A stretch of 64,000 nucleotides of DNA from Caenorhabditis remanei (GCF_010183535.1 NC_071329.1:3224001-3288000), one strand, 5' to 3'; counted from the first letter of the stretch, positions 21,641 to 33,406 are shown. Notes: generated by a model not told the origin, from the sequence alone. Made by a program: numbers and translations.

Positions 21641-23270
21641 TGTTGGTTTGCGAAAAGTACTTCTGAAAATACATGAAAACGATTATAAAGGGGGATGTGG
21701 CAGTAGGAGAGAGAAAATTAAACGGCAAGAAGACTCAAGTGGAGGACTACGTAGAAGGTACAGGGCAAGGGGCAACGAGATAAGAGGAAAGGGGATACGA
21801 CCATCTCAGACGGCGACTGAGAGATCATAATGAGGAAGGACCATCACTCCGTTTTACGTGAACCAGAAAACGCGCGCGCAATCTGCAAACCACGGCATCT
21901 GTCCATGCGAATATGGGTTCTGGGAAGTCTGGATACTGGGAAACTGTCCCTGGGAAGTATGGGAGTTATTGACTCTATGAGTGGCAGTGAGAATATCAGA
22001 AGAGACGAGACATAAACTAACTATAGGAGGATTCCCAAGCACATTTTGAGTTCTTTCTTAACGTATTTTTCGTGAGCTGGCGCGTTTGATAATACGTCAT
22101 CAATAAGAATTAGCGGGACTACAGTGAAGACATCATTGCTTGTTTTTGATAATCTGAGATCGAAAAGAAGGTGGAGCGTTTTTGCATTTACCACGATTGT
22201 AAGTAGAGCTCATTCGCAGCATGACTAGCTTCTAGACCATGAGAATGCGATAGGGCGTGGTTGTGCACTAGTAGGGCGATAGTCAGTAGAACGCAGATGA
22301 ACATGACAATTTACCAGAAACGACTAGTTAAGGAAATAATTATAAGGAGGATGTGACAGTAGGAATGGAATACTCAAGTGGAGGTCAGGAAAAGAGAAAA
22401 ACAAGATGAGAGGAAAGGGGAATACGACCATCTCAGACGATGACTGAGAGACCATAATGAGATGGGACCGTCACTCCGTCTTACGTCGACCAGTAGACGC
22501 GCGCGCAATTACTGCGTCCGTCCCTGGGAAGTTAGGATTCTGGGAAGCTGTCCCGGGGAATATATGTCAACGGATCGATAACACAAGAGATCATCAGTAT
22601 GAGAAGGAGCGTAGTTGCAACCAAAACGACAGCCAATAGAGCGCAACTGTACAGGAAAAAGTACCATACTAACTGATGAAGGAAAATGTGCTCCGTTAAT
22701 AATGTAACAGAGAGGTGGATATCTATGACTTGTGAGAGCATGTTTTAAAGAAATGGCACGATTTGGAGTTCTAGGTCACGGTAAGGGATTCTAGGCCTTA
22801 GGCCCGACTGGTTAAGGCAATTATTATTATTCACTCCGTCTTACGTCAACGAGAAGACGCGCGCTATCACTGCGTTGGGACTTTGGGAAGTTATTGACTT
22901 CATGAGTGACAGTGAGAATATCAGAAGATACGAGACTTCCTTCAGCAAACGCACTCTATTGATCACTTTTGTTTATAAAGACAGTGTCTTCTTATTACGA
23001 GTTGAATCGTCCCCGTCCTCCACCCAACGAAAGACAATATTGCGCTCTAATGTACTTTCATTTGAGTCAATTGTGTTCTCAAATTATACGCAGCAGTCAC
23101 CTAACCTGATGTATGGATAGACAAAAACTTGAAATCTGAAACCGACGAGAAAAGAAGACAGCATAGAAGAAAAAATCATTTATTTTTACTTTCAGAAAGC
23201 AATCGATGGAAAGAAAGATAGAAAAATGACACAAAGAAAGAGTGAAACATATTAAAAAACAAATATCTTC
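21641..23270. other. Array spacer with decayed duplicated segments
   Basis: Between PABPN1-like copies 1 and 2 there is no intact gene. Repeated blocks with CACTCCGTCTTACGTCAAC, ACGCGCGCGCAATT, CCCTGGGAAG and GACAGTGAGAATATCAGAAG recur at about 21845-22010, 22465-22565 and 22828-22935, and the same blocks flank copies 4-7. They are remnants of the duplicated unit around lost gene copies. Confidence 0.6.
22996..23024 (-). pseudogene. Stub of a PABPN1-like gene (last codons only)
   Basis: The minus strand reads GGRGRFNS-stop, matching the C-terminal GGRGRFNPY of the array genes with the last residues changed. Upstream codons are missing, leaving a deletion scar of a ninth copy. Confidence 0.55.
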
Positions 23271-23913
23271 TCAATAAGGATTAAATCGCCCTCTTCCTCG
23301 ACGGAATCCTCCATGTCCTCTTGGTGCAGGGCCATTTACATAAACATACTTGATGACTACTGTCTGGTGTCCTCCACATCCTCTGAATCCTCCGTGTCCA
23401 CCTCTTCCTCTCGCAGCTCCCATTCCTGGCTTGTTCGTCCGCTTGGCGGTCACAACGATCGGTCGGCCACGAAATGTCGAACCATTCATCACAGCCGCGT
23501 ACTCCACGCTGGCAGCACACTCGAACTCAATATAGGCGAAACTGAAAAGAAATAGGGGTTATATATCCGAGGTAATGCAAACGCGCTCTGTTGACAACAT
23601 TCTCTATTGTCCCCCTAACTCACTTCTTCTGCCTATTCGTCATTTTGTCCTTCGGGATCGTCGTCCGGACAATTTCTCCGCAGCCCTTGAAGTGTGTCTC
23701 CAACTCTTCAACCGTCGCTCCGAATTCGACGTTTCCAACAAAGACTGACCGAGAGTCTATGGCTTTCTGCTCCTCCTCGGTGGGCAGGCACACCTTTCCG
23801 ATCTCCATTTTCGCAGCCAGCTTGGTCTGGATTTGCCGGAGGATCTTAGCCTCTGCTTCCATCTCCTCATCCATCGAACACGAGTTGCTGTTGTTGTCAA
23901 TAGTCGAAGCCAT
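23271..23913 (-). CDS. PABPN1-like nuclear poly(A)-binding protein, array copy 2
   Basis: Exons 23913-23624 and 23541-23271 encode 186 residues with an acidic N-terminal helix, one RRM (VFVGNV; FAYIEF) and a GRGG tail ending FNPY. The tail differs from its siblings by cysteine and histidine insertions (GFRGCGGHQ, RGHGGFRRG), so the RGG pattern is partly eroded. Its upstream side faces a hairpin promoter element (24082-24382) whose other side has no gene, so this is a half-pair. Confidence 0.9.
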
Positions 23914-24081
23914 GGTTGGTTTGCGGTAGGTAGTTCTGAAATCAAAATAAAATTATTATAAAGGGGGATGTAACAATTGAGTGTGAGAGAGAATGTAACG
24001 GCTTGAAGACTCCGAGTTGAGAGAAAAACGAGAGGAGAAAAAGCGAAATTACTATTCAAAGAAAAATCAGAGAAGAAAGAA

Positions 24082-24382
24082 GGGGACCAGCCATACAGTA
24101 GGCAGTCCGGAAAGCAGAATGAGATGGGAGATTGTCTATGCCTCACGTCAACTGGAAACATACCTGCGTACTTTGCGTATTAACTCCTGGGAAGAGCGCG
24201 CACCACTTTTAGGGTAATAAGCCTAGAGTTTTCCCAGGAGCAGTGTCTACTACCCTAAGAAGTGGTGCGCGCTCTTCCCAGGAGTCAATAGGCAAAGTAC
24301 GCAGGTATGTCTTCACTTGACGTAAGCCAGAGTCAATATCTCATTCTGCCTTCCGGACTGCCTACTGTATGGCTGGTCACCC
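24082..24382. promoter_or_regulatory. Palindromic promoter element, orphan on its right side
   Basis: Inverted arms run from ACCAGCCATACAGTAGGCAG to CTGCCTACTGTATGGCTGGT and include CTCCTGGGAAGAGCGCGCAC and TTGACGTAAG (CRE/ATF-like TGACGTAA). The left arm leads into PABPN1-like copy 2. The right arm leads into a promoter-like tract that ends near 24480 without a gene, so the right-hand partner has probably been deleted. Confidence 0.6.
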
Positions 24383-24482
24383 CTTCCCTGATTCTTTTTG
24401 AATAATAATTCCCCTTACCTTCCCATTGTTCCCTTCTAATGATCTCAATCTGTAAGTTTCATTTCCTTTGATGATTGACAGT

Positions 24483-25404
24483 TTCTGTCAATCGACAGTT
24501 GAAAAGATTATCAATTCATTGTTTTCCAGCATGTAGACAAATAATCGTCGATACTGCGAAGAACTTCGAATCAATTATATTATGACGCTAACAACACTTA
24601 CACTTGATGGTCGACGATGGCCAGGAAGGAGAGATAACTGAATGCTGGTTGTCCGACTTCCGCGTCGCTTATGAGAACTCGAACATACAGTTGATCAGAT
24701 AGTGATCCCGTCAGGCTCTAAGGGAAATTTCAAGCCTCTCAAGTGCAATCAGCTCGCGGTGCAGGCAACGATTATCTTGATCGAGTTTTGACGGATCTAA
24801 TTGATTGTTATTCTCATTCCATTTCTCAATCAATAAATCTTAATAATAACAAAGAAATGTGTATTAGCGTTTGTTTAAAGTGAGAATGTTGCGAAATTGA
24901 ACTTTTACAAATCAGAACAGTCGAATCTAAATCAATGGAGCCTATTCCATGGGATTCTGGGATTCAGCGTAACGAGAGCTTCCAGAAAAGTATAATCATG
25001 CCTATATTTGGACTAAAATGGTTCCCACCATGAAAACTACAGTACCCCAGTTTAAATGCGCATACCACAGTTTCTTCCAACTATAGCCATGATTATACTT
25101 TTCTGAAAGCTATCGAAGTCAAACTAGATCAAAATTTTTGTAGTTGAATAATTTTTCGTCTATGTAAGATATTTTATGAAGACATATTTCCTTTAATTTT
25201 GTGGAACCCTTTATGCAGATCAAACACTCCAACTTTTGAATTTTCACTATTTCTCGTTTTCTTATTTGAATAAGTAGTGTGAATCCTTCTAATAAACAAT
25301 TAACTCGTTACTCATTGTTTCTCTACTCGCACTGTATTCATATGTGAAGACAACCAGACCCATATGTCCCTTAACTAAGCATCCTATCTTCACATTTCCG
25401 TAAC
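24483..25404. other. Intergenic, no supported gene
   Basis: Only a small fold-back element (24970-25125) can be supported: arms GAGAGCTTCCAGAAAAGTATAATCATG and its near complement ending GAAAGCTATC. The rest is AT-rich without coding character. Confidence 0.45.
24970..25125. mobile_element. Small fold-back (MITE-like) element
   Basis: Arms of about 28 bp (CCAGAAAAGTATAATCATG and CATGATTATACTTTTCTG) flank about 90 bp. No coding capacity. Confidence 0.6.
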
Positions 25405-25563
25405 CTCTGCGTCTCGGCTCCTGGGAAGAGCGCGCACCACTTTTAGGGTAATAGGCCTAGAGTTTTCCCAGGAGCAGTGTCTATCACCCTAAAAGTGGGG
25501 TGCGCTCATCCCAGGAGCCAATACGCAAAGGACGCAGATATATCTCCACCTGAGGTAAGTCAG
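25405..25563. promoter_or_regulatory. Solo copy of the array hairpin element
   Basis: Contains both CTCCTGGGAAGAGCGCGCAC and its inverted partner with GCGCTCATCCCAGGAGCC, as in the head-to-head promoters, but no gene on either side. It is a remnant of a further array unit. The next bases repeat the CCCTCTGGAAATGGGGAA segment seen near 18480. Confidence 0.55.
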
Positions 25564-25632
25564 ACGTCCCTCTGGAAATGGGGAAATGATAAAACTTTCT
25601 GGGCTGTTTTTAATTACCAATTCTTACATTAA

Positions 25633-26344
25633 AGGCGTATTGTGGTCTGTTGTGATGTTTTCATATTTTAATGTATGAGTTTCGGCGAGTTCATTTTCAT
25701 AGTTCAAGAATTTTTTAATTCGGTCCACAACCCGCTGAGAGCGAGCGCCGGAAAGTTTGGTCATTGAAAGGGTCGCAGAAAATTGGGGGCCGTGGCCTAG
25801 AAATTCGACTTCGAAAACGTTGATTTTTTGAATGTTGACGGTATTTTCGATTATTTTTGTTATATTTCTTCAATAATTTCGATAGAAAACGGCAAATATT
25901 GATAGAAAAACACTAAAAACTATAGAAAATAACGCCAGAAATAGCAGAATACTGAAAAAACCAACGGAAAGTTTGGCCAGCGAGAATTTTCTAGAAATTT
26001 TACTTTTGTAAAGTTGTTTTTTCAGAATTCTGCTATTTCTGGCGTTATTTTCTTTAGTTTTTAGTGTTTTTCTATCAATATTTGCCGTTTTCTATCGAAA
26101 TTATTGAAGAAATATAACAAAAATAATCGAAAATACCGTCAAAATTCAAAAAATCAACGTTTTCGAAGTCGAATTTCTAGGCCACGGCCCCCAATTTTCT
26201 GCGACCCTTTCAATGACCAAACTTTCCGGCGCTCGCTCTCAGCGGGTTGTGGACCGAATTAAAAAATTCTTGAACTATGAAAATGAACTCGCCGAAACTC
26301 ATACATTAAAATATGAAAACATCACAACAGACCACAATACGCCT
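25633..26344. mobile_element. 712-bp MITE with ~340-bp terminal inverted repeats and TTAA flanks
   Basis: Ends AGGCGTATTGTGG...CCACAATACGCCT are flanked by TTAA on both sides (25629-25632 and 26345-26348), the target preference of piggyBac-type elements. The arms pair almost throughout, around a loop near 25950-26020. Beyond TTAA, both flanks also share TTAATTACCAAT..TCTTACATT, longer than a 4-bp duplication explains. It has no coding capacity. Confidence 0.8.
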
Positions 26345-26703
26345 TTAATTACCAATACCAATTCTTACATTGAGTGACTTAATCCAGGGAACAAGGTTGT
26401 GCGGTCACGGTGAACTGAAAACGTGGTCAGATATATTGCCCAGCCCTGCTACAGACGATACATACGGTGGGGTGCATGGGAATTCTCTACTGTACTGTCC
26501 ACTGCAATTTGGGCTGCGAGGACATTTAAAGGAGCATGCAGTAATGAAGTCGAAATGTTTACGGAATTAGGGTTCTATGTCACTAATGAACAAATACTAT
26601 TTTGGTTTAAAGAGTTTATTAGGATTTTGTCTTAAAGACTACAAACAAGTGACAGAAAAAAAGAGATGGAAAACTTAAAGAATTGCAAGAAAACAAGATT
26701 TTA

Positions 26704-27325
26704 TCAATAAGGGTTGAATCGCCCTCTTCCTCCACGGAATGCTCCATGTCCTCTTGGTGCAGGGCCATTCACATACACATATTTGATCACTACGGTCTGC
26801 TGTCCTCCACGTCCTCCTCTGAATCCATCTCTTCCTCTTGATGCTCCCATTCCTGGCTTGTTCGTCCGCTTGGCGGTCACAACGATCGGTCGGCCACGGA
26901 AAGTAGAGCCGTTCATCAAAATGGCGTTCTCCACGCTAACAGCACATTCGAATTCCACGTACGCGAAACTGAAGCAAAAAACGGTATATACCCGAGGTAG
27001 TGCAAACTCGCTCTGTTGACAACATTCTCAATACTCACTTCTTTTGCTTCTTTGTCAATTTGTCCTTTGGGATCGTGGTTCTCACAATCGTTCCGCATCC
27101 CATAAAATGGGCCTCGAGCTCTCCCAACGTCGCTCCATAATCCACATTTCCCACGAAAATCGATTTGGCGTCGATTGCCTTTTGTTCCTCTTCAGTGGGC
27201 GGGGCAGTTTTTCCAAAATCCATCTTTTCAGACAACTTGTTCTGAATTTGCTTCAGGACTCTAGCCTCCGCCTGAAGCTCCTCCTCCATCGAGCAAAAGT
27301 TGCTGTTGTTGTCGATTGAAGCCAT
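26704..27325 (-). CDS. PABPN1-like nuclear poly(A)-binding protein, array copy 3
   Basis: Exons 27325-27039 and 26968-26704 encode 183 residues. The start MASIDNNSNF matches the siblings; an earlier in-frame methionine exists 11 codons upstream but lies before a CAG acceptor-like site, so I use the shared start. RNP2 is IFVGNV, RNP1 FAYVEF; the tail is [11 protein letters not shown] ending FNPY. It shares a hairpin promoter with copy 4 on the opposite strand. Confidence 0.9.
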
Positions 27326-27494
27326 TGTTGAATGAAGAGTAAGAATTTCTGAAATCAAAAGAAAATTATTATAAAGGGAGATGTGACAGAGAGTGTGGAG
27401 AGAATGTAACGACTAGAAGACTCCGAGCAGAGGGGAAAACGAGAAGAGAGAAGGTGAATTACTATTCAAAGAAAATCAGAGGGAAGAAGAGGGG

Positions 27495-27962
27495 ACCAGC
27501 CATACAGTAGGCAGTCCGGAAGGCAGAATGAGTTGGGATATTGACTCTGGCTTACGTCAACTGGAAATATATCTGCGTCTTTTGCGTATTGGCTCCTGGG
27601 AAGAGCGCGCACCACTTTTTAGGGTCATAGGCCTACAGTTTTCCCAGGAGCAGTGTCTATTTCCCTAAAAGTGGTGCGCGCTCTTCCCAGGAGTTAATAC
27701 GCAAAGTACGCAGATATACCTGCGTCATACCTGCGTCTTCTGCGAATTGGCTCCTGGGAAGAGCGCGCACCACTTTTTAGGATAATAGGCACTGTGTCTT
27801 GGCTCCTGGGAAAACTCTAGGCCTATTACCCTAAAGAGTGGTGCGCGCTCTTCCCAGGAGCCCATACGCAAAGTACGCAGATATGTTTCCACTTGACGTA
27901 AGCCACAGTCAATCTCCCATTTCATTCTGCTTCCCAAACTGCCTACTGTATGGCTGGTCCCC
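27495..27962. promoter_or_regulatory. Palindromic bidirectional promoter between PABPN1-like copies 3 and 4
   Basis: Outer arms (ACCAGCCATACAGTAGGCAG) and TGACGTAAG sites face both genes. The core with CTCCTGGGAAGAGCGCGCACCAC is present in two tandem hairpins (about 27590-27720 and 27745-27875), so this spacer has an extra half-unit. Symmetry of sequence and of gene orientation argues for one element driving both genes. The function is inferred from position only. Confidence 0.6.
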
Positions 27963-28150
27963 CTCTTTCTTTCCTGATTTTCTTTGAATATTAATTCCCT
28001 TTTCTCTCTTCTCATTTCCCCCTTGTCCTGTCCCAACTACCAATTCACCCAATAGAGTTTTCTGGCTGTTTCATTTTCTCTGTCTCTCACTGTCCCATTC
28101 CCTCTTATAATCATTTCCTTGTTTTCAGAACATTACCTTCAACAACAGCT

Positions 28151-28781
28151 ATGGCCACCTTCGATAACAACAGCAACTTCTGCTCGATGGATGAGGAGCT
28201 TCAGGCGGAGGCTAAGATCCTGAAGCAAATCCAGAACAAGCTCTCGGAAAAGATGGATATTGGAAAGATGACCCCGCCCACTGAAGAAGAACAAAAGGCG
28301 ATCGACGCGAAGTCGGTCTTTGTTGGAAACGTCGAGTACGGAGCGACGATCGAGGAGTTGGAGCAGCACTTCAAGGGCTGCGGAACGATTGTGAGGACTA
28401 CGATTCCAAAGAATAAGGTGACAAAGAAACAAAAAAAGTTAGTTAAGGGACTATTGAGAATGTTGTCAATAGAGCGCGTTTTCACTAGCTAGATATATAA
28501 TCCTTTTTGTTTTCAGCTTCGCATATATTGAATTCGAATCTTCTGGCAGCGTGGAGAACGCTATTGTAATGAATGGATCAATTTTCCGTGGCCGTCCAAT
28601 CGTCGTGACGAGTAAGCGAACCAACAAGCCTGGTATGGGAGCTCAAAGAGGAAGAGGAGGATTCAGAGGAGGACGTGGAGGTCCGCAAACCGTTGTGGTG
28701 GAATATGTGTACGTGAATGCGCCAGCACCTAAGGGACGTGGAGGATTCCGTGGAGGACGGGGACGCTTCAACCCTTATTAA
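28151..28781 (+). CDS. PABPN1-like nuclear poly(A)-binding protein, array copy 4
   Basis: Exons 28151-28437 and 28517-28781 encode 183 residues. RNP2 is VFVGNV and RNP1 FAYIEF; the RGG tail ends FNPY. The first methionine is 23 nt after a TTTTCAG acceptor, compatible with trans-splicing. AATAAA occurs about 90 nt after the stop. The gene is head to head with copy 3, and its 3' flank is nearly the same as that of copy 6, showing they belong to one duplicated block. Confidence 0.9.
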
Positions 28782-28879
28782 CAATTTCTTTTTCTGTTTT
28801 ACTCCTTCTTTTTATTATTTTTCTATCCTTTTCTGTCTCTTCTTATATATTTTTCAATCAAAAGTAAATAAAATGAGTT

Positions 28880-29475
28880 TGTCTTCTTTTCGTCGGTTTC
28901 AATCTATCCCAGATGTTATGTGACCGCTGTGTATATCTTTTCCAGTTTAAACAACTTCAACCACATCTGATGTATCAATATAACGCAATCACTTTATGGT
29001 CTCTCAGTCTTGATATGGGTGGCCTGGCTCTTCTACATGAAGTTTACGCTATTTGCAGTTCGGCTGATAGTGATGAAAAGCGCGTTAACTCATTGAGTAC
29101 ACGCCAGAAATGGTGTCGAAGCTTCTCTTGTCTGTACTGTATTCTTTTTTATTGGTGAATCGCATCAGCTCACGAAGAATACGTCAATAGGGAGGAAGTC
29201 GCTTCTGATATTCTCACTGTCACTCGTAAAATCAATAACACCGATACTTCCTAGAGGGTCTTCTTCCAGTATCCAGACTTCCCAGAATCTATAGTTCCCA
29301 AGGAAAACTAAACGAAATCTGAAAGCGACGAAAAGAAGGCAATTTAGAAAAACTCTATTGACTTTTGATTGAAAAAAATTTATTGACTTTTGATTGAAAA
29401 ATAGATGAAAGGAGACAGACGGCATAGAAAAATGAGACAAAAAAGGAGTGAAACATTTAAAAAACCAATATCTTC
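28880..29475. repeat. Duplicated 3' spacer, unit A
   Basis: Sequence from CTTCTTTTCGTCGG through ACGCAATCACTTTATGGTCTC and GGTGAATCGCATCAGCTCACG to GATATTCTCACTGTCACTCG is repeated with few changes at about 31980-32600. No gene is seen. Together with copies 4-5 and 6-7 it defines a roughly 3-kb tandem segmental duplication. Confidence 0.75.
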
Positions 29476-29594
29476 TCAATAAGGATTGAATCGCCCTCGT
29501 CCTCTACGGAATCCTCCACGTCCTCTTGGTGCTGCCCCGTTCACATACACGTATGTACTTGACTACCACTGTCTGGTGTCCCCCACGTCTTCCT
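29476..29594 (-). pseudogene. Truncated, frameshifted PABPN1-like gene fragment
   Basis: The minus strand matches the last ~40 codons of the array genes ([12 protein letters not shown]), with a 4-bp insertion near 29553-29560 that shifts the frame. The gene breaks off at about 29595, where unrelated array-spacer sequence begins. It is dead copy number nine or ten of the family. Confidence 0.8.
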
Positions 29595-29935
29595 GAGATG
29601 GCGACCGTCACTCCGCTGCATACCATTGCGTCCGTCCCTGGGAAGTTAAGATTCTGGGAAGTCCGGACACTCGAATATGACACTATAGGAAGTATGGGTG
29701 TTATTGATTTCTTGAGGGACAGTGAGAATATCAGAAGAGAACCAACTACGGGAGAGTTCTCAATTGTGACGTGATAAATTGTGATGAATGACGAAATTTG
29801 GGCTTCTAAGTCAGTAAGGAACAAACACAATTTTGGTTTGAAAAATTTATTAGTTTTTTTGTCTTAAAGACTACAAACAAGTGACAGAAAAAAAGAGATG
29901 AGAAACTTAAAGAATTGCAAGAAAACAAGATTTAA

Positions 29936-30570
29936 TCAATACGGGTTGAATCGACCTCTTCCTCCGCGGAATCCTCCACGTCCTCTTGGTGCTGCTCCAT
30001 TCACATAGACGTACTTTATGACTATCGTCTGCCGTCCACCACGTCCTCCTCTGAATCCTCCTCTTCCTCTCGAAGCTCCCATTCCTGGCTTGTTCGTCCG
30101 CTTGGCGGTCACAACGATCGGTCGGCCACGGAAAGTAGAGCCGTTCATCAAAATGGCGTTCTCCACGCTAACAGCACATTTGAACTCGATATAACCGAAA
30201 CTGAAAATAAATGAAGTTAGACGAACCTAGGTAATCCAAACGCGCTCTACGGACAACATTTTAAATATAGCGTAACTCACTTCTTCTGTCTATTCGTCAT
30301 CTTATCCTTCGGAATAGTCGTCCGAACGATTTCTCCACAGCCCTTAAAGTGAGCCTCCAGCTCTTCAATCGTTGCTCCATAATCTACATTTCCCACGAAG
30401 ACTGACCTAGAGTCAATCTCCTTCTGCTCCTCCTCAGTGGGCGGGGCAGTTTTTCCAATATCCATTTTCTCGGCCAGCCTGTTCTGGATCTGCCTCAGGA
30501 CGGCGGCCTCTGCTTCCATCTCCTCATCCATCGAACAGAAGTTGCTGTTGTTGTCGATAATTGATGGCAT
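29936..30570 (-). CDS. PABPN1-like nuclear poly(A)-binding protein, array copy 5
   Basis: Exons 30570-30281 and 30200-29936 encode 184 residues: acidic helix with EEMEAEAAVLRQIQ, RRM (VFVGNV; FGYIEF) and an uninterrupted RGG tail ending FNPY. FGYIEF is closer to the classical RNP1 consensus than the other copies. Head to head with copy 6 across a hairpin promoter. Confidence 0.9.
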
Positions 30571-30740
30571 AGCTAGATGTTAGCGTAAGGTAGTTCTGAA
30601 ACCAAAAAAAAAATTATTATAAAGGGGGATGTGACAGTAGAGCGTGAGAGAGAATCTAACGGCTAGAAAACTTCGAATTGAGAGAAAAACGAGAAGAGAG
30701 AAAGGTGAATTAATATTCAAAGAAAATCAGGAGAGAAGAG

Positions 30741-31056
30741 GGGGACCAGTCATACAGTAAGCAGTCAGGATGGCAGAATGAAATGGGTTATTGACTCTGG
30801 CTTACGTCAAGTGGAAACATATCTGCGTACTTTGCGTATTGGCTCCTGGGAAGAGCGCGCACCACTGTTAGAGTAATAGACACTGTGGGTCTATGCTCCT
30901 GGGAATACTCTAGGCATATTACCCTAAAAGTGGTGCGCGCTCTTCCCAGGAGCCAACAACGCAAAGTACGCAGATATGTGTCCACTTGACGTAAGCCAGA
31001 GTCAATATCCCATCTCATTCTGCCTTCAGGACTGCCTACTGTATGGCTGGTTCCCC
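30741..31056. promoter_or_regulatory. Palindromic bidirectional promoter between PABPN1-like copies 5 and 6
   Basis: Arms with ACCAG(T/C)CATACAGTA, GGCTTACGTCAAGTGGA and CTCCTGGGAAGAGCGCGCAC are inverted around about 30880-30905. Each arm points to one gene and contains TGACGTAA. Same architecture as the elements at 27495 and 33407. Confidence 0.6.
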
Positions 31057-31230
31057 TCTTCTTCGTTGATTATTTTCACCTTTCTCCTTTATCCTGACTC
31101 TGCTACTCAGTCCTCCGCTCGAGTCTTGTAGCCGTTTCATTCTCTTTCTCTCTTTCTTCTACTGTCACATCCCCACTTATAATAACTTTCTTGTTTTCAG
31201 AACTTAACTCTCAACATCCGCTAACCAGCT

Positions 31231-31861
31231 ATGGCACCAATCATCGACAACAACAGCAACGGGTGCTCGATGGATGAGGAGTTGGAAGCAGAGGCCGCCG
31301 TCCTGAAGCAAATCCAAAACAAGCTTTCGGAAAAGATGGGAATGATGACCCCGCCCACTGAGGAGGAGCAGAAAGCGATAGATGCCAGATCGGTCTTCAT
31401 AGGGAACGTGGAATATGGAGCGACGATCGAGGAGCTGCAGGACCACTTTAAGGGCTGCGGGGAGATTGTGAGGACTACGATTCCAAAGGATAAGGTGACA
31501 AAGAAACAAAAAAAGTTAGTTAAGGGACTATTGAGAATGTTGTCAACAGAGCGCGTTTCCACTAGCTAGATATATAATCCCTTTTGTTTTCAGTTACGCC
31601 TATATTGAATTCGAGTCTTCTGCCAGCGTGGAAAACGCTATCGTCATGAATGGATCAATTTTCCGAGACAGGAAGATTGTGGTCACCTCGAAACGAACAA
31701 ACAAGCCTGGTATGGGAGCTACGAGAGGAAGATGTGGAGCATTCAGAGGAGGACGTGGAGGTCCGCAAACCGTGGTTGTCAAATATGTGTATGTGAATGC
31801 GACAGCACCAAGAGGACGTGGAGGATTTCGTGGAGGACGGGGCCGATTTAACCCATATTAA
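31231..31861 (+). CDS. PABPN1-like nuclear poly(A)-binding protein, array copy 6
   Basis: Exons 31231-31514 and 31594-31861 encode 183 residues. RNP2 is VFIGNV and RNP1 YAYIEF; the tail has one cysteine (GRCGAFRGG) replacing a glycine seen in siblings. Upstream sequence, including the CTTGTTTTCAGAACTTAA acceptor region, is nearly identical to that of copy 8. Confidence 0.9.
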
Positions 31862-31979
31862 TAATTTCTTGTTTTCTTTTCTGTTTCACTTCTTCTTTGT
31901 ACAAGTTTTGTATCCTTTTCCGTCTCTTTTCATCTATTTTTCAATCAAAAATCAATAAAATGAGTTTTTCTATGTTGTC

Positions 31980-32600
31980 TTCTTTTCGTCGGATTCAATC
32001 TATCCCAGAAGTTATTTGACAGCTGCGTATGCCTTTTCCAGTTTATACAATTTCAACCATATCTGAAGTATCAATAAAACGCAATTACTTTATGGTCTCT
32101 CAGTCTCTCATTTCGTTTTCTCTTTGTCCTGCCTCTTCTACATAAAGTTTACGCTATTTGCAGTTCGGCTGATAGTGATGAAAAACGCGTTAACTCATTG
32201 AGTACACGCCAGAAATGGTGTCGAAGCTTCTCTTGTCTGTACTGTATTCTTTTTTATTGGTGAATCGCATCAGCTCACGAAAAATACGTCAAGAGGGAGA
32301 AAGTCGCTTCTGATATTCTCACTGTCACTCGTAAAATCAATAACACGCATACTTCCCAGAGGGTCTTCTCCCAGTATCCAGACTTCCCAGAATCCCATGT
32401 TCCTAGACGCACCGCCACAGCTCATTGGACTATCTGACAGGCTAAAACTAAACGAAATCTGAAACTGACGAAAAGAAGGCAATGCAGAAAAAACTGATTT
32501 TATCAACTTTCAAAAAGCAATTGATTAAAAAGTAGATGAAAAGAGACATACGGCATAGAAAAATGACACAAAGAAGGAGTGAAACATTTTAAAAATCAAT
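31980..32600. repeat. Duplicated 3' spacer, unit B
   Basis: Second copy of the spacer at 28880-29475 between convergent PABPN1-like genes, with the same GGTGAATCGCATCAGCTCACG and GATATTCTCACTGTCACTCG landmarks. No gene. Confidence 0.75.
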
Positions 32601-32606
32601 ATCTTC

Positions 32607-33241
32607 TCAATAAGGGTTGAATCGTCCTCGTCCTCCACAGAATCCTCCACGACCTCTTGGTGCTGCTCCGTTGACATACACGTACTTGACGATAACTGTT
32701 TGTGGACCCCCACGTCTTCCTCTGAATCCTCCACCTCTTCCTCTCGATGCTCCCATTCCTGGTTTATTTGTGCGTTTGGCGGTGACGACGATTGGACGGC
32801 CACGGAAAGTTGAGCCGTTCATCAAAATGGCGTTCTCCACGCTAACAGCACATTCGAATTCGACGTACGCGAAACTGAAAGCAAATAGGGTTAAGCGATT
32901 CTAGGTAATGCCAGCGCGCTCCGTTGACAACATTCCAAATAGAGCGTAACTTACTTCTTCTGCCTATTCGTCATTTTATCTTTGGGAATAGTCGTGCGGA
33001 CGATCTCTCCGCATCCCTTGAAGTGCTCCTGGAGCTCTTCAATAGTCGCTCCAAAATCCACGTTGCCAACAAAGACTGACCGAGAGTCAATGGCTTTCTG
33101 CTCTTCTTCGGTGGGCGGGACCATCTTTCCAACGTCCATCGTTTCAGACAGCTTGATCTGAATTTGCTTCAGGACCTTAGCCTCCGCCTGAAGCTCCTCA
33201 TCCATTGAGCAGAAGTTGCTGTTGTTGTCGATCAAGGCCAT
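32607..33241 (-). CDS. PABPN1-like nuclear poly(A)-binding protein, array copy 7
   Basis: Exons 33241-32955 and 32874-32607 encode 184 residues with the same domain order (acidic helix, RRM with VFVGNV and FAYVEF, RGG tail ending FNPY). Convergent with copy 6 and head to head with copy 8. Confidence 0.9.
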
Positions 33242-33406
33242 TGTTGATTAAAGAGTAAGATGTTCTGAAAACAAAAGAAAACTATTATAAAAGGGGATGT
33301 GACAGAGAGTGTGAGAGAATGTAACGACTAGAAGACTCCAAGCTGAGAGGAAAACAAGAAGAGAGAAAGGGGAATTACTATTCAAAGAAAATCAGATGAG
33401 AAGAGA

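Noticed and set aside
26370..26635. Overlapping open frames right of the TTAA MITE
   Set aside because: Short, mutually overlapping, without recognisable protein character; the region is the 3' flank of PABPN1-like copy 3.
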